NCBI RefSeq assembly: GCF_014642835.1
Contig: NZ_BMJA01000001.1
Span: 1,041,102 to 1,105,101 of the forward strand
Length of the DNA stretch: 64,000 nucleotides
Reading direction: 5' to 3'
Source: Dyella nitratireducens
GTDB taxonomy: Bacteria; Pseudomonadota; Gammaproteobacteria; Xanthomonadales; Rhodanobacteraceae
Part shown: positions 36,008-46,164 of the stretch, piece after piece
Layout of the letters: each line of letters starts with the position of its first letter
Numbering within the stretch: the first letter of the stretch is position 1
Program-made: the position numbers and the translations under genes
Notes under the pieces: model-generated
Told to the model about the DNA's origin: nothing
Database searches by the model: none
The model's input: only the letters and a program-made list of their open reading frames with translations

Positions 36008-36091
36008 GACTAAATCGCTCAATCATGAGTGTTACTTATCTTAGACCCGGACTAGCATGGCCGCCAAGCTGGTTTGCCACAGGAGTTGGGC

Positions 36092-37531
36092 ATGAATACG
36101 CAAAACGTCGCGGGCGACCCGCGGCGGTGGCTGGCTTTACCCGTGTTGCTGGCGGGTGCGTTTTTGCCACCGTTGGATTTTTTTATCGTGAACGTGGCAC
36201 TGCCTTCCATCCGCGCCGCCCTGCATGCGAGTGCCGCGCAGCTGCAATTCGTGATTTCAGCCTATGCGGCGACCTATGCCGTGTTCCTGATCACGGGCGG
36301 CCGGTTGGGCGATCTGTATGGCCGCCGGCGGATGTTCCTGCTCGGCATCGCAGGATTCACGCTGGCCTCGCTGTTGTGTGGATTGGCATGGTCGTCAGAG
36401 GCGCTGCTGGCCGGACGCGTATTGCAAGGCATGACTGCAGCCGCCCTGGCGCCGCAAGTGCTGGCATCGATCCGCGTGATGTTCCCGCATGACGAACAAC
36501 CGCGTGCCCTGGGTCTCTACTCCGCCACGTTCGGCGTGGCGGCAACGCTTGGGGCCTTGCTCGGCGGCGGGCTGGTATCGAGCCATCTGTGGGGTATGGG
36601 CTGGCAGTTGATCTTTCTGGTGAATTTGCCACTAGGCGTGGCTGCGCTGATCGCCGGTTTTGTACTGTTGCGCGAATCACGCGCCGAACATGCGTTGCGA
36701 TTGGATCTGGGTGGCGTCGCGTTGCTGTCGATCGCCCTGGCCTTGCTGGTGTATCCGCTGGTGGAAGGTCGTGAGCAGGGCTGGCCGGCATGGACCTACG
36801 TGATGCTGATCGGCTCGCTTGCCATGTTCATCGTCTTCGTGCGTTTTGAAGCGCATGTGGCAAAGCATGGCGGTTCACCGCTGATCGACGTGCGGCTGTT
36901 TGGTGAAGGTGATTTTTCCATAGGGATATTGGCTGCCCTGGGGATCTACCTCACCTCATCCTTTTTCCTCACTTATGCGGTTTATCTGCAGAGCGGCCTG
37001 CAGCACAGCGCATTGCAGGCGGGATTGGCGACCGTGCCATTCACCATCGGCTTTTTCTGCGGCTCCATGCTGGCATCGCGTTTGATCGACGCGCTGGGTC
37101 ATCGCGCTTTACCACTGGCGTGTGTCTGCGAAGCATTGGGTTTTGGCGTCCTGATCGCCACGGTATTGCATGCGTTGCCACATGGCGCGCTTGTGCCAGG
37201 ACTTGCTGTGGCGGGCTTCGGTTTTGGTGTCGCGCTGCCGGCACTCATTCGCACCGTTATCAGCAGCGTGGAAACCAAGCATGCGGGCTTGGCTTCGGGC
37301 ATGGTGATTACTGCTTTACAGATCAGCGCAGCGCTGGGCGTAGCGATTATTGGCGGCGTGTTCTACACGGTGCTGCATGGACAGATTAGTGCGAAAGCCT
37401 ACGACCATGCGTTTGCAACGGGACTATGTTGCAACGCCGGTGCGCTGCTTTTGGTGACCTTGTTGTCGATGAGCATGGGGCGTGCCAAACAAAACAACGC
37501 GCAGACCAGAGTCGTGGTAACGATGGATTGA
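36092..37531 (+). CDS. MFS drug-efflux transporter, DHA2 (EmrB/QacA) family
   Basis: The product is 479 residues from MNTQNVAGDPRRW, with about 14 membrane helices. Motifs include LDFFIVNVALPSIRAAL, GGRLGDLYGRRRMF and RVLQGMTAAALAPQVLA. It exports drugs or other compounds by proton antiport. No EmrA-type adaptor is adjacent. Confidence 0.9.
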   Translation: MNTQNVAGDPRRWLALPVLLAGAFLPPLDFFIVNVALPSIRAALHASAAQLQFVISAYAATYAVFLITGGRLGDLYGRRRMFLLGIAGFTLASLLCGLAWSSEALLAGRVLQGMTAAALAPQVLASIRVMFPHDEQPRALGLYSATFGVAATLGALLGGGLVSSHLWGMGWQLIFLVNLPLGVAALIAGFVLLRESRAEHALRLDLGGVALLSIALALLVYPLVEGREQGWPAWTYVMLIGSLAMFIVFVRFEAHVAKHGGSPLIDVRLFGEGDFSIGILAALGIYLTSSFFLTYAVYLQSGLQHSALQAGLATVPFTIGFFCGSMLASRLIDALGHRALPLACVCEALGFGVLIATVLHALPHGALVPGLAVAGFGFGVALPALIRTVISSVETKHAGLASGMVITALQISAALGVAIIGGVFYTVLHGQISAKAYDHAFATGLCCNAGALLLVTLLSMSMGRAKQNNAQTRVVVTMD

Positions 37532-37534
37532 ATA

Positions 37535-37561
37535 TGGGTTGGGGAGTGAATCCCCAACCCA
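37535..37561. terminator. Bidirectional hairpin between convergent genes
   Basis: The 11-bp stem TGGGTTGGGGA/TCCCCAACCCA has loop GTGAA and lies four bases after the MFS stop and eleven before the end of the ABC permease gene. It is related to the GTTGGGG repeats. Confidence 0.55.
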
Positions 37562-37571
37562 CATGGTCGGC

Positions 37572-38888
37572 TTATAGTTCGCGCAAGGCCGTCGTGACGG
37601 GCAAACGCGCCGCACGCAAGGCCGGAAACAAACCGCCGACGAAGCCGATCGCCAACGCCCATTTCAAACCTTCCCACAACAGCACCGGCGTTACTTTGAA
37701 CGTAAACGCAAGCTGCCCGGTGGTACCGCTGGCCAAGGTGGAAGCAGTCCAGCCATTGAAAATCAGCCAGGCCAGCAGGCCGCCGACCACGCCGCCAAGC
37801 AAGGCCAGCATCATCGTTTCCACCATCACTGCCACGACGACTGGCACACCGCGAAAACCGATGGCGCGCAACGTCGCGATTTCGCGTGCACGCGCAGCCA
37901 CGGCAGCGAACATGGTGTTGAGCGCACCGAAGATGGCGCCGATCGCCATGATCGAGCCCACGGTAATGCCCATTACGCGCATCACCTTGCTCATGCCTTC
38001 GGATTGCTTGCTGAAGTAGTTGACGGTCGTGTCCACATCCACCTGCAAGCGCGGATCGCCAGCCAGGGCTGCCTTGAACGTATCGAGCGCCTTGGCGTCC
38101 GTGAGCTTTACGAACACCGACGTCCGACTGCTGCCACGGCGATAAGTATCCGCAACGACGTTCGCGTCGCCCCAGATCTCCGAATCGTACGCGTCACCGG
38201 AAGCGAACACACCAACGACACGCCAGGTTTGTGCGCCCAGTTTCACGTCATGCCCGGGTTGCAAGCCTGCGAATTGCCGCTGCGCGCCCTGCCCCACGAC
38301 CAGCTCGCGCATGCCAGGTTGAAAGTTACGGCCCGCGATAATCTTCGCATTCGGACGCAACGCCCACGCCTGCTCGCCCACACCACGCACTTGCACGCTA
38401 CCTTCTTCATCGGGGCCGCCACCCTTGACCGGCAGATTGGCAGCGACCACGATTTCGCCCGAGGTGATGGGTTTGCCCTGCTTGTCGCGCGCGATACCGG
38501 CCGCTTGCTCGATCACCACGATGCTGTCATGAGACAGCACGGAGCTGACCTCGGTGGCCGAGCCGCCACGCAGCACGATGGCAGTGTCTTCGCTGCCGGT
38601 CTTGCTCAGTGTTTCGCTATAGCCTTCGCCCATCGCCAGCAGTGCTACCAGCACGCCGACGACGCCGGCAATACCGATAACCACCACCGATGACGAACCC
38701 AACCGCTGCCTGAGCGTACTGATACCCACGCCGGTGACCGATGCCGCCTGCCGCCCACGCAGGCTAAATGCCATCCATGCGGCAAACACCACAACCAACG
38801 CAAGCACTCCGTACCATGGCAATTGCACCCAGATCAGCAAGGCCGCGATCAACAGCAACAACACGCCGAGATTGAATAGAAACTTCAT
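37572..38888 (-). CDS. ABC transporter permease, MacB/FtsX type
   Basis: The product has 438 residues: N-terminal membrane helices, a large periplasmic MacB_PCD domain, and three C-terminal FtsX helices (VGSIMAIGAIFGALNTMFAA onward). It ends a four-gene export operon (adaptor, ATPase, two permeases). It probably pairs with the permease at 38,903. Confidence 0.88.
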   Translation of the reverse strand: MKFLFNLGVLLLLIAALLIWVQLPWYGVLALVVVFAAWMAFSLRGRQAASVTGVGISTLRQRLGSSSVVVIGIAGVVGVLVALLAMGEGYSETLSKTGSEDTAIVLRGGSATEVSSVLSHDSIVVIEQAAGIARDKQGKPITSGEIVVAANLPVKGGGPDEEGSVQVRGVGEQAWALRPNAKIIAGRNFQPGMRELVVGQGAQRQFAGLQPGHDVKLGAQTWRVVGVFASGDAYDSEIWGDANVVADTYRRGSSRTSVFVKLTDAKALDTFKAALAGDPRLQVDVDTTVNYFSKQSEGMSKVMRVMGITVGSIMAIGAIFGALNTMFAAVAARAREIATLRAIGFRGVPVVVAVMVETMMLALLGGVVGGLLAWLIFNGWTASTLASGTTGQLAFTFKVTPVLLWEGLKWALAIGFVGGLFPALRAARLPVTTALREL

Positions 38889-38902
38889 GTCATGGGCTCC
38901 TG

Positions 38903-40072
38903 TCAGCGGCCAGCGAGGGCATCAACGATGTTCAGGCGCATAGCCCGCCATGCGGGGATGGCCCCCACTACCAGGCCGATGGCCAGCATCAGCGCGATGC
39001 CCAGCAACCAGCTATTCGCGCCGACCGTGGGTAGATTCAAAAAGCCGCCGCTGCCCGCACTGACACCGGGAATCAACGCAGCGGCCAGCGCAATGCCGAT
39101 CACGCCACCAAGCAATACCAGCAGCACGGATTCGGCCAGCACCATGGCCAGCACACCGCGATCGGAAAAGCCCAGCGTTTTGAGCACCGCCAATTCCGAT
39201 GTGCGTTCACGCACCGCCTGCATCATGGTGTTGCCGGTCAGCAGCAGCAGCGTGAAGAACACTGCGCCCATGATCGAGCCCACGATCAGACCAATATTGG
39301 CCAGCTGTTTCATCCACGACGCCGTTGCCGCCGCTTCGGTCTGCGTGCGCGTTTCATGATCGGAGTTGGCCGATAAGGCGTCGATGGCCTTGGCCACTTG
39401 ATCGGCCTGATTCACGTCCTTCACCCGCGTGACGAACCAGCCTACCTGGCCGTTGTTGTAGCCCTTCATCACGGCATCGTCGAAGTACTTCCAATGCATC
39501 AGGATGATCTGGCCATAGAAGGCCACGCTCTGATCCGTGGGATGCAGGACACCGACGATCTGGAAGGTCCAATTCTTGCTGCCATCCTGTTGCGGGAAGA
39601 TATTCGATTGCAGCGGGATCTGGTCACCCACTTTCCAGTGGTATTTTTCCAGCAGCTTCTCACCCACCAGAATGCCGATGCGTGTATTGGAGAATGCCTT
39701 GCGCGCGTCATCGCTGACCTGCACTTCCGGATACTGATCGATATAGTTGTCGCTGACGGCGAACGTGAACACTTGATTGTGCGGATCCTGATACGCACCG
39801 CCGAACCAGTTGGAATACGCGACCGACTTCACGCCAGGCACCGTGGCGATCTTCTCGCCCAGACCCTGCGGCAGCGTCTCGATGAATGAAAGCTTGGAGC
39901 CGGTCTGCAGACGCTGCGCGCCATTGGCGCTCTTGCCCGCCTGGTCGAACGAGATGCGTACCGCATCCAACATGCCGAACAGCAGGAATGCAGCCGCAAT
40001 CGATACCAGCGTAAGGATGGTGCGGGTCTTGCGCCTAAACAGCGCCGCCCAGATGAGATGAAGGTATTTCAT
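38903..40072 (-). CDS. ABC transporter permease, MacB/FtsX type
   Basis: The product has 389 residues with one N-terminal helix, a MacB_PCD periplasmic domain, and a C-terminal FtsX domain (VGSIMGAVFFTLLLLTGNTM). It lies 14 bases upstream of the second permease. The two would form a heterodimeric mechanotransmission exporter. Confidence 0.88.
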   Translation of the reverse strand: MKYLHLIWAALFRRKTRTILTLVSIAAAFLLFGMLDAVRISFDQAGKSANGAQRLQTGSKLSFIETLPQGLGEKIATVPGVKSVAYSNWFGGAYQDPHNQVFTFAVSDNYIDQYPEVQVSDDARKAFSNTRIGILVGEKLLEKYHWKVGDQIPLQSNIFPQQDGSKNWTFQIVGVLHPTDQSVAFYGQIILMHWKYFDDAVMKGYNNGQVGWFVTRVKDVNQADQVAKAIDALSANSDHETRTQTEAAATASWMKQLANIGLIVGSIMGAVFFTLLLLTGNTMMQAVRERTSELAVLKTLGFSDRGVLAMVLAESVLLVLLGGVIGIALAAALIPGVSAGSGGFLNLPTVGANSWLLGIALMLAIGLVVGAIPAWRAMRLNIVDALAGR

Positions 40073-40082
40073 CGCCAGTTCC

Positions 40083-40766
40083 TCATGCCATGGCCTGCTC
40101 GACCAGCGTGCCCTTGTCGAGATGCAGGGTGTGGTCGGCGTATTCGGCCGCTTTCGGATCGTGCGTCACCATCACGATGGTCTTGCCGTGTTCGCGGTTG
40201 AGCTGGCGCAACAGGCCCAGCACTTCCTCCGCGGATTGACGATCCAGATCGCCGGTAGGCTCGTCGCACACCAGCAATGCCGGGTCGGACACGATGGCGC
40301 GAGCGATGGCCACACGTTGCTGCTGACCACCGGAGAGCTCGGTCGGTTTGTGCGATGCGCGGTCGGCCAGGCCCACCAGTTGCAAAGCGATAGCGGCGTT
40401 CTTGCGCCGTTGCCCAGCCGATAGTTTGGTGAGCAACAGCGGCAGCTCTACATTCTTCTGCGCGCTCAACATGGGCATCAGGTTGTAGAACTGAAATACG
40501 AAACCAACGTTCGATGCCCGCCAGCGCGCGAGTGCACCCGCACCTAACTGGTCGATGCGTTGTCCGGCCACGCTGATGCTGCCGCCCGTGGGCGTATCCA
40601 GACCGCCTACCAGGTTCAGCAAGGTGGTCTTGCCCGAACCGGACGGCCCCATCAACGCCAGGAAATCGCCCTCGGCAATGTTGAGGTTGATGTGGTGCAA
40701 CACTTCGACCTTCTGACGGCCACGCTCGTAGACCTTGGAAAGATCGCGAATCTCGATCAACGTACC
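40083..40766 (-). CDS. ABC transporter ATP-binding protein, MacB/LolD family
   Basis: The product is 227 residues from MGTLIEIRDLSKVYE. Walker A is GPSGSGKTTLLN, the signature ELSGGQQQRVAIARA, and Walker B LLVCDEPTGDLD; all are intact. It energises the two neighbouring permeases. An upstream in-frame ATG is less likely. Confidence 0.93.
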   Translation of the reverse strand, partial: GTLIEIRDLSKVYERGRQKVEVLHHINLNIAEGDFLALMGPSGSGKTTLLNLVGGLDTPTGGSISVAGQRIDQLGAGALARWRASNVGFVFQFYNLMPMLSAQKNVELPLLLTKLSAGQRRKNAAIALQLVGLADRASHKPTELSGGQQQRVAIARAIVSDPALLVCDEPTGDLDRQSAEEVLGLLRQLNREHGKTIVMVTHDPKAAEYADHTLHLDKGTLVEQAMA

Positions 40767-40839
40767 CATTGCTACATCCTCCCGAGTGGAACTGTGTTGG
40801 TCGCGCATAGGTAGAGCGCTCCGTGAGTCCTGTTACTGG

Positions 40840-42078
40840 TTATTGGGTTTGCACGCTTACGTCCGAGCCGTCGTGCAAGTCAGCCGGCGGCGCAATCACC
40901 ACGCTATCGCCCGCATTCACCGATGCAGGAAGCAACCGCATATCGCCAAACGCTTGCGCTGCGGGCTGCACCGGTTGCTGATGTGCTTTGCCGTTGGTGA
41001 CGACGAACACGCTGTCGCTGCCGTCGCGCTGCACGATCGCCTTGGCTGGCACCAGCACACCCTTCAGCGTCTGCACGGCAACGGCGGGTTTCGCTTCCAG
41101 GAAAGACACGCGTACGCCCATGTCGGGCACGATGCGTGCGTCCTTCTTTTCCATCGCAACACGCACTTTCACCGTGGCCTTGCCGCGATCGGCGGCCGGC
41201 ACGATGGCGATGACGTGCGCGGGAATCCGCCAATCCGGATAGGCATCCAGCACCGCTTCCGCCGGCATGCTCGGCGTGACGCGGCCGATGTAGGCTTCGT
41301 TGACGTCTACATCGACTTCCAGTGAATCCATGTCCACGATGGTGCCGATACCGGTACGCGTGAAACCGCCGCCTGCGGAGAACGGCGACACCACTTCACC
41401 TACCTGTGCATCTTTGGTGGTGATCACACCGTTGAACGGTGCACGGATCAGGCAATAGCCGAAGTTGACCTGTGCCTCGACCACTTGCGCATCGGCGGCT
41501 GTGGCATTTCTCTGCTGCGAAATCAGCTGCGCGCGCGTGCTGTTGGCCAGCGTGCGTGCCTGCTCAGCCGCCTGCTTGGATACCAACCCCTGTTTGGCCA
41601 GTGCTTCATCGCGATCAGCATCGCGCAGGTTCTGCGTGAGCTGCGCCTGAAACTGGTTCACCAGCGCATGCGCGGCCTTGGCTTGTGCGACGGCCGTATC
41701 GAGTGCGGCCTTGTACTGGCTGTCATCAAGCTTGGCCAGGATCTGGCCATCCTTGACGTGATCGCCTTCCTCAATCAGCACCGCGGTCAAGGTGCCGGTG
41801 ATCTGCGCGGACACCGTGGCCTGGCGACGCGCCGTCACATAACCCGTTGCCTGCAGCACCGCGCCCGCAGATGGATCGCTGGCCGCTGCGACGGCCTGTG
41901 CGACGTGCACGGGTATCGATCGATGACTGAACCACCACCAGCCACCGGCGCCAGCCATGAGCAACACGAGCACGACGCCGCCAACGATCCAGGGCCAAGG
42001 CCCTGCTCCGCCACTCCGATGATCATCACGCTGATGGCGCTCGATCTTCAGTTCCTTCAGTAGATCGGTATTGCTCAC
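40840..42078 (-). CDS. Periplasmic adaptor (HlyD/MacA/RND-MFP family)
   Basis: The product has 412 residues with one N-terminal membrane anchor (IVGGVVLVLLMAGAGG), split biotinyl-lipoyl halves, a helical hairpin (AQAKAAHALVNQFQAQLTQN) and beta-barrel domains. It is the first gene of the exporter operon. No outer-membrane TolC gene is nearby. Confidence 0.9.
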   Translation of the reverse strand: MSNTDLLKELKIERHQRDDHRSGGAGPWPWIVGGVVLVLLMAGAGGWWWFSHRSIPVHVAQAVAAASDPSAGAVLQATGYVTARRQATVSAQITGTLTAVLIEEGDHVKDGQILAKLDDSQYKAALDTAVAQAKAAHALVNQFQAQLTQNLRDADRDEALAKQGLVSKQAAEQARTLANSTRAQLISQQRNATAADAQVVEAQVNFGYCLIRAPFNGVITTKDAQVGEVVSPFSAGGGFTRTGIGTIVDMDSLEVDVDVNEAYIGRVTPSMPAEAVLDAYPDWRIPAHVIAIVPAADRGKATVKVRVAMEKKDARIVPDMGVRVSFLEAKPAVAVQTLKGVLVPAKAIVQRDGSDSVFVVTNGKAHQQPVQPAAQAFGDMRLLPASVNAGDSVVIAPPADLHDGSDVSVQTQ

Positions 42079-42356
42079 GCTTTTGTCCTGTTGTCCCCGA
42101 TGTGTGCACGATAGTGGCTTGCGCTACATCCCTTCCACGTGCGCTCATCAACCTATGCCAATGACACCTGTCATGTCTTATGACGTGCGGGCAGCCGCCG
42201 ATTCGACAATGGCGCTCTGCAAAAGCGCATAAGGTCTGCATTTTTGCTTGCGCGCCGCTGACTTCGCCCCGCATCGGACGCGATCTGCTGACGAAACGGA
42301 AATACCTGCCATGGCCATCTTCTTGCCAGGTGCATGAAGCTGCTACCCTTTTTGCC

Positions 42357-43043
42357 ATGCGCTACGTCATCGATCCTCCTGCCATTCCCAGCCTCCCGGT
42401 CATTGGCCGCGAGGAACGCTTTCCGATCCGCCGTGTGTTCTGCATCGGCCGCAATTACGCCGAGCACGCACGAGAGATGGGCGCCACGGTCGATGCGTCG
42501 GCGCCCATGTTCTTCTGCAAACCGGCTGATGCCGTGGTCACGGATGGTGCTGACGTGCCCTATCCCACTGCCACCGCCGACCTGCATCACGAAGTGGAGA
42601 TGGTGGTGGCCTTACAAGCCGGCGGCCAGAACCTGGATGCCGCGCAGGCGATACAGACAATCTTTGGCTATGCCGTAGGGCTAGACCTCACTCGCCGCGA
42701 TCTTCAGGCGGTCGCCAAAGCCAAGAGCCATCCATGGGATGTGGCCAAGGCCTTCGATCATTCTGCGCCGGTTTCTGCCTTGCGTGTGGCCAATGAAGCC
42801 TCGCCGCATGCGGATACGCGCATCAGCCTTGAAGTGAATGGCAAGCTGCGCCAGGAAGGGCGGCTCAACGAGATGGTGCACGGCGTGGCAGACATCATCG
42901 TCGCGCTGTCGACGCTGTTTGAATTGAAGCCTGGCGACCTGATTTTCACCGGCACGCCTGCAGGTGTGGCGGCATTGCAACGCGGCGACAGTTTTCGCGC
43001 AGAACTGCAAGACATCGCGGTGCTGGAAGGCAAGATCGTCTGA
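42357..43043 (+). CDS. Fumarylacetoacetate hydrolase family protein
   Basis: The product is 228 residues from [14 protein letters not shown]. Family motifs are [23 protein letters not shown], the metal-binding LHHEVEMVV, and [12 protein letters not shown]. Members include acylpyruvases and oxaloacetate tautomerases or decarboxylases; the exact reaction is not resolved. Monocistronic. Confidence 0.88.
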   Translation: MRYVIDPPAIPSLPVIGREERFPIRRVFCIGRNYAEHAREMGATVDASAPMFFCKPADAVVTDGADVPYPTATADLHHEVEMVVALQAGGQNLDAAQAIQTIFGYAVGLDLTRRDLQAVAKAKSHPWDVAKAFDHSAPVSALRVANEASPHADTRISLEVNGKLRQEGRLNEMVHGVADIIVALSTLFELKPGDLIFTGTPAGVAALQRGDSFRAELQDIAVLEGKIV

Positions 43044-43122
43044 ACGATGCTTGCCTCACACGCAGCATCCCCATGCATTACAGTCCACAACGCCATCCGG
43101 CGCACAACCTAGGGAGACGACA

Positions 43123-43524
43123 ATGAGCATGTTGCAAGAATTCAAAGAATTTGCCATGCGCGGCAACGTGCTCGACATGGCGGTGGGTGTGGTCATCGGT
43201 GCGGCGTTCGGCAAGATCGTCACCTCGCTGGTGAACGACGTGATCATGCCGCCGCTGGGCTGGGTCACCGGCGGCATCGATTTTTCCGCGATGAAAGTCG
43301 TGATAAGGCAGGCTGACAACAGCAATCCCGCGCACAAGATCCCGGAAATCGCCATCGCCTATGGCAGCTTCATCAACAGCATCCTCGCCTTCGTGATTGT
43401 GGCGTTCGCGATCTTTCTGCTGATCAAGATCGTCAACAAGTTCTACACCAAGGCCGCTGCTGCGACGCCGCCGGAAGTGGCGTTGCTGACGGAAATTCGC
43501 GATTTGCTGAAAAACAAGCAGTAG
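43123..43524 (+). CDS. mscL: Large-conductance mechanosensitive channel MscL
   Basis: The product has 133 residues. The N-terminal helix [21 protein letters not shown], second helix region and C-terminal bundle [15 protein letters not shown] are canonical. A GGGAGA ribosome-binding site precedes ATG. It releases solutes on hypo-osmotic shock. Confidence 0.96.
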   Translation: MSMLQEFKEFAMRGNVLDMAVGVVIGAAFGKIVTSLVNDVIMPPLGWVTGGIDFSAMKVVIRQADNSNPAHKIPEIAIAYGSFINSILAFVIVAFAIFLLIKIVNKFYTKAAAATPPEVALLTEIRDLLKNKQ

Positions 43525-43609
43525 CGCATTGCGCCAGTGACATGACTTTCGGCCTAAGCGCGCCCTGAGGCGAGCCCCATAATGCGGGGCTCGTCACCAG
43601 GAGCCGCCC

Positions 43610-45055
43610 ATGCATCGCCCCTCCCTCACCTTGCTCACTGCCAGCCTGATGCTGGCTACCGGATTTGTTTCGGCCAAGGATGCGCCCACCACGATTCCCG
43701 CCCCCGCCGTGCAGACGGCCGAGCAACTGCGCGACAAGGCCATGCACGACGACACCGCCTACAAGGTGGTGGAAGGTCTGACCACCGAAATAGGCGCGCG
43801 TCTGGCCGGCGGTGTGAACGATCAGCGTGCGCGGGACTGGATGGTGGCGAAGTTCAAGGCACTGGGCTTCGACAAGGTCTACACCGAGCCGGTGACCTTT
43901 CCGCTGTGGGTGCGCCGTAGCGAGCATGGCGCCATCGTGGCCCCCTTTCCGCAACCGCTGACACTTATCGCACTGGGCTATTCCGCGGGAACACCCAAGG
44001 GCGGACTCACCGCGGAAGTGGTGCAGTTCCCCACGCTGGATGCCTTGAAAGCCGCCGATCCGGCCAGCGTGAAAGGCAAGATCGTGTACATCGGCGAGCG
44101 CATGCAGCGGCACAAGGACGGTATGGACTACGGCCGCATCGGCTCACCGATTCGCGTGCAAGGCCCGGTGATCGCGCAGGAAAAAGGCGCTGCCGGCTAT
44201 TTGCTGCGTTCGGCGGGTACCGATGCCAATAGCCGCACGCCACACACGGGTGTGACGGGTTTTATGGATCCCGCCAAGGCGATTCCTGCCGCCGCGCTGT
44301 CCAATCCGGATGCCGATCAACTTGAGCGCGTGCTGGCCTATGGCAAGCCGGTCACGGTGAAGCTCGATCTGGATTGCGGTATCGAGGGCCAATACACCGG
44401 TGCGAACGTGATCGGCGAGATCACCGGCCGCAAGTATCCTGATCAGGTGGTCGCCATTGGCGGACATCTGGATTCCTGGGATCCGGGTACCGGCGCCATT
44501 GATGACGGCGCCGGCGTCGCCATTGCGGTCGGCGCGGCCAAGTTGATCCACGATCTGCCACAACGCCCGGACCGTACCATCCGCGTGATCGCCTTCGCCA
44601 ACGAGGAAATGGGCCTGTGGGGTGGACGCGCTTACGCCGACAAGCATGCCGCCGACGTAAGCAAGTTCCAGCTCGGCTCGGAGTCGGATTTCGGCTCCGG
44701 CCCCGTGTGGCGGATGAGCGCCAGCGTCAAGCCGGAGGCGCGCGGTGCGATCGAGCAGATCGCCAAGGTGCTTGCGCCGATCGGCGTGAGCTATGACGTC
44801 AAGCGCCCCGGTGGCGGTGGTTCGGATCTCTCGCAGATGCACGGCAAGGGCATGGCGGCGCTGAGCCTCACCCAGGACGGCACCTACTACTTCGACTGGC
44901 ATCACACCGCCAACGACACGCTGGACAAGATCGATCCCAAGCAGCTGGCGCAGAACGTGGCGGTGTACGCCGTGTTCTCGTACATGGCAGCGGAGGCCAA
45001 CGGCGATTTCGGTTCGGCGCCGGGCGCGTTTGCGCACGATGGTGCGGAGGACTGA
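43610..45055 (+). CDS. M28-family zinc metallopeptidase, secreted
   Basis: The product has 481 residues with a Sec signal peptide (ending FVSAKDA). A PA-type inserted domain precedes the M28 core: GGHLDSWDPGTGAIDDGAG (metal His and Asp), ANEEMGLWGG (catalytic Glu) and the late metal His in DWHHTANDT. It is probably a periplasmic or secreted aminopeptidase/carboxypeptidase. Confidence 0.9.
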   Translation: MHRPSLTLLTASLMLATGFVSAKDAPTTIPAPAVQTAEQLRDKAMHDDTAYKVVEGLTTEIGARLAGGVNDQRARDWMVAKFKALGFDKVYTEPVTFPLWVRRSEHGAIVAPFPQPLTLIALGYSAGTPKGGLTAEVVQFPTLDALKAADPASVKGKIVYIGERMQRHKDGMDYGRIGSPIRVQGPVIAQEKGAAGYLLRSAGTDANSRTPHTGVTGFMDPAKAIPAAALSNPDADQLERVLAYGKPVTVKLDLDCGIEGQYTGANVIGEITGRKYPDQVVAIGGHLDSWDPGTGAIDDGAGVAIAVGAAKLIHDLPQRPDRTIRVIAFANEEMGLWGGRAYADKHAADVSKFQLGSESDFGSGPVWRMSASVKPEARGAIEQIAKVLAPIGVSYDVKRPGGGGSDLSQMHGKGMAALSLTQDGTYYFDWHHTANDTLDKIDPKQLAQNVAVYAVFSYMAAEANGDFGSAPGAFAHDGAED

Positions 45056-45101
45056 GCTTTTGCACCCTCCTCTCGCACGGGGAGAGGAGGATGCGCGAGC
45101 G

Positions 45102-45605
45102 CTAACTTTCCTCGCTAAGCGGCGATGCCAGGGCGGCATCCACCTCCCGCTGCTCGGCAGGCGCCTCGGCCACATCCAGTGCCTGCAGGTTTTCCTTCAG
45201 CCGCGTCAGCACGTTCATCGCCTGCGTCATTTCTTCATAGCTGATGCCCACGGTGCATTCGCGCCGCAATTCGTGGGCGATCTGCTCCATGTCATCGATC
45301 ACCCCGCTCGCCTGTGCGGTGGTATACAGGCGCCAGGCGCGACGATCCTTGGGATCCGGCCGCCGTTCCACGAAACCCGCGGCCTGCAGGCGGTCGATCA
45401 CCCGACCTACCGCGATCGGCTCCATCTCCAGGAATTCGGCCAGCTCGGTCTGCCGCAGCCCCTCGCGGTGATAGAGCATCTTGGTGGCGCGCCACTGGGC
45501 GCGCGTCAAGCCGAATTTCACCGCACGGCGGTCAAAATGCTTGCGGAACAGCAAGGTGATGTCGTTCAGCAAGTAACCGAAGGAAATATCTTCCGTCTTT
45601 GGCAT
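45102..45605 (-). CDS. MarR-family transcriptional regulator
   Basis: The product is 167 residues from MPKTEDISFGYLL. The winged helix is LRQTELAEFLEMEPIAVGRV with wing VERRPDPKDRRAWRLY. It is divergent from the macrodomain gene with only 44 bases between starts, so it may control that gene. Effector ligand unknown. Confidence 0.9.
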   Translation of the reverse strand: MPKTEDISFGYLLNDITLLFRKHFDRRAVKFGLTRAQWRATKMLYHREGLRQTELAEFLEMEPIAVGRVIDRLQAAGFVERRPDPKDRRAWRLYTTAQASGVIDDMEQIAHELRRECTVGISYEEMTQAMNVLTRLKENLQALDVAEAPAEQREVDAALASPLSEES

Positions 45606-45649
45606 GATGCAATCGCCTGGTAACACGTTGCACAAGCATAAGCCCAATC

Positions 45650-46162
45650 ATGGCTCTTAGCGTTGTCACCTGCGACCTGACCCATCTGGCTCTGGACGCT
45701 ATCGTGAACGCCGCCAACCCCGCATTGCTGGGTGGCGGCGGCGTGGACGGCGCCATTCACCGCGCGGCCGGCCCTGCCTTGCTTGAAGCTTGCAGAGGCT
45801 TGCCGCAGGTAGCGCCCGGCGTTCGTTGCCCAACCGGCGAGGCACGCATCACATCGGGATTCCTGCTGCCGGCGCGCTATGTGATCCATACGGTGGGACC
45901 GGTGTGGAAAGGCGGCCACCACGGCGAAGCGGAGCTCCTGGCACAGTGCTATCGCTCGTCGATCAGCTTGGCGGCAAGGCACGAGGTTCACAGCATCGGT
46001 TTTCCGGCGATCAGCTGCGGCGTCTACGGCTATCCACCTGAGCAGGCAGCACGGGTGGCGGTTGCCAGCTTGCGCAACGTGCTGCCTGCCCATCCCGCCA
46101 TGGACGTGCAGCTTTGCTGCTTCGATGAACGCATGGCGGCCATCTGGCGGGAAGCGCTATAA
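45650..46162 (+). CDS. ymdB: Macrodomain protein (YmdB-like ADP-ribose binder/deacetylase)
   Basis: The product has 170 residues covering one complete macrodomain: [29 protein letters not shown], and [17 protein letters not shown]. YmdB-type enzymes remove O-acetyl-ADP-ribose or mono-ADP-ribose from substrates. Confidence 0.9.
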   Translation: MALSVVTCDLTHLALDAIVNAANPALLGGGGVDGAIHRAAGPALLEACRGLPQVAPGVRCPTGEARITSGFLLPARYVIHTVGPVWKGGHHGEAELLAQCYRSSISLAARHEVHSIGFPAISCGVYGYPPEQAARVAVASLRNVLPAHPAMDVQLCCFDERMAAIWREAL

Positions 46163-46164
46163 GA

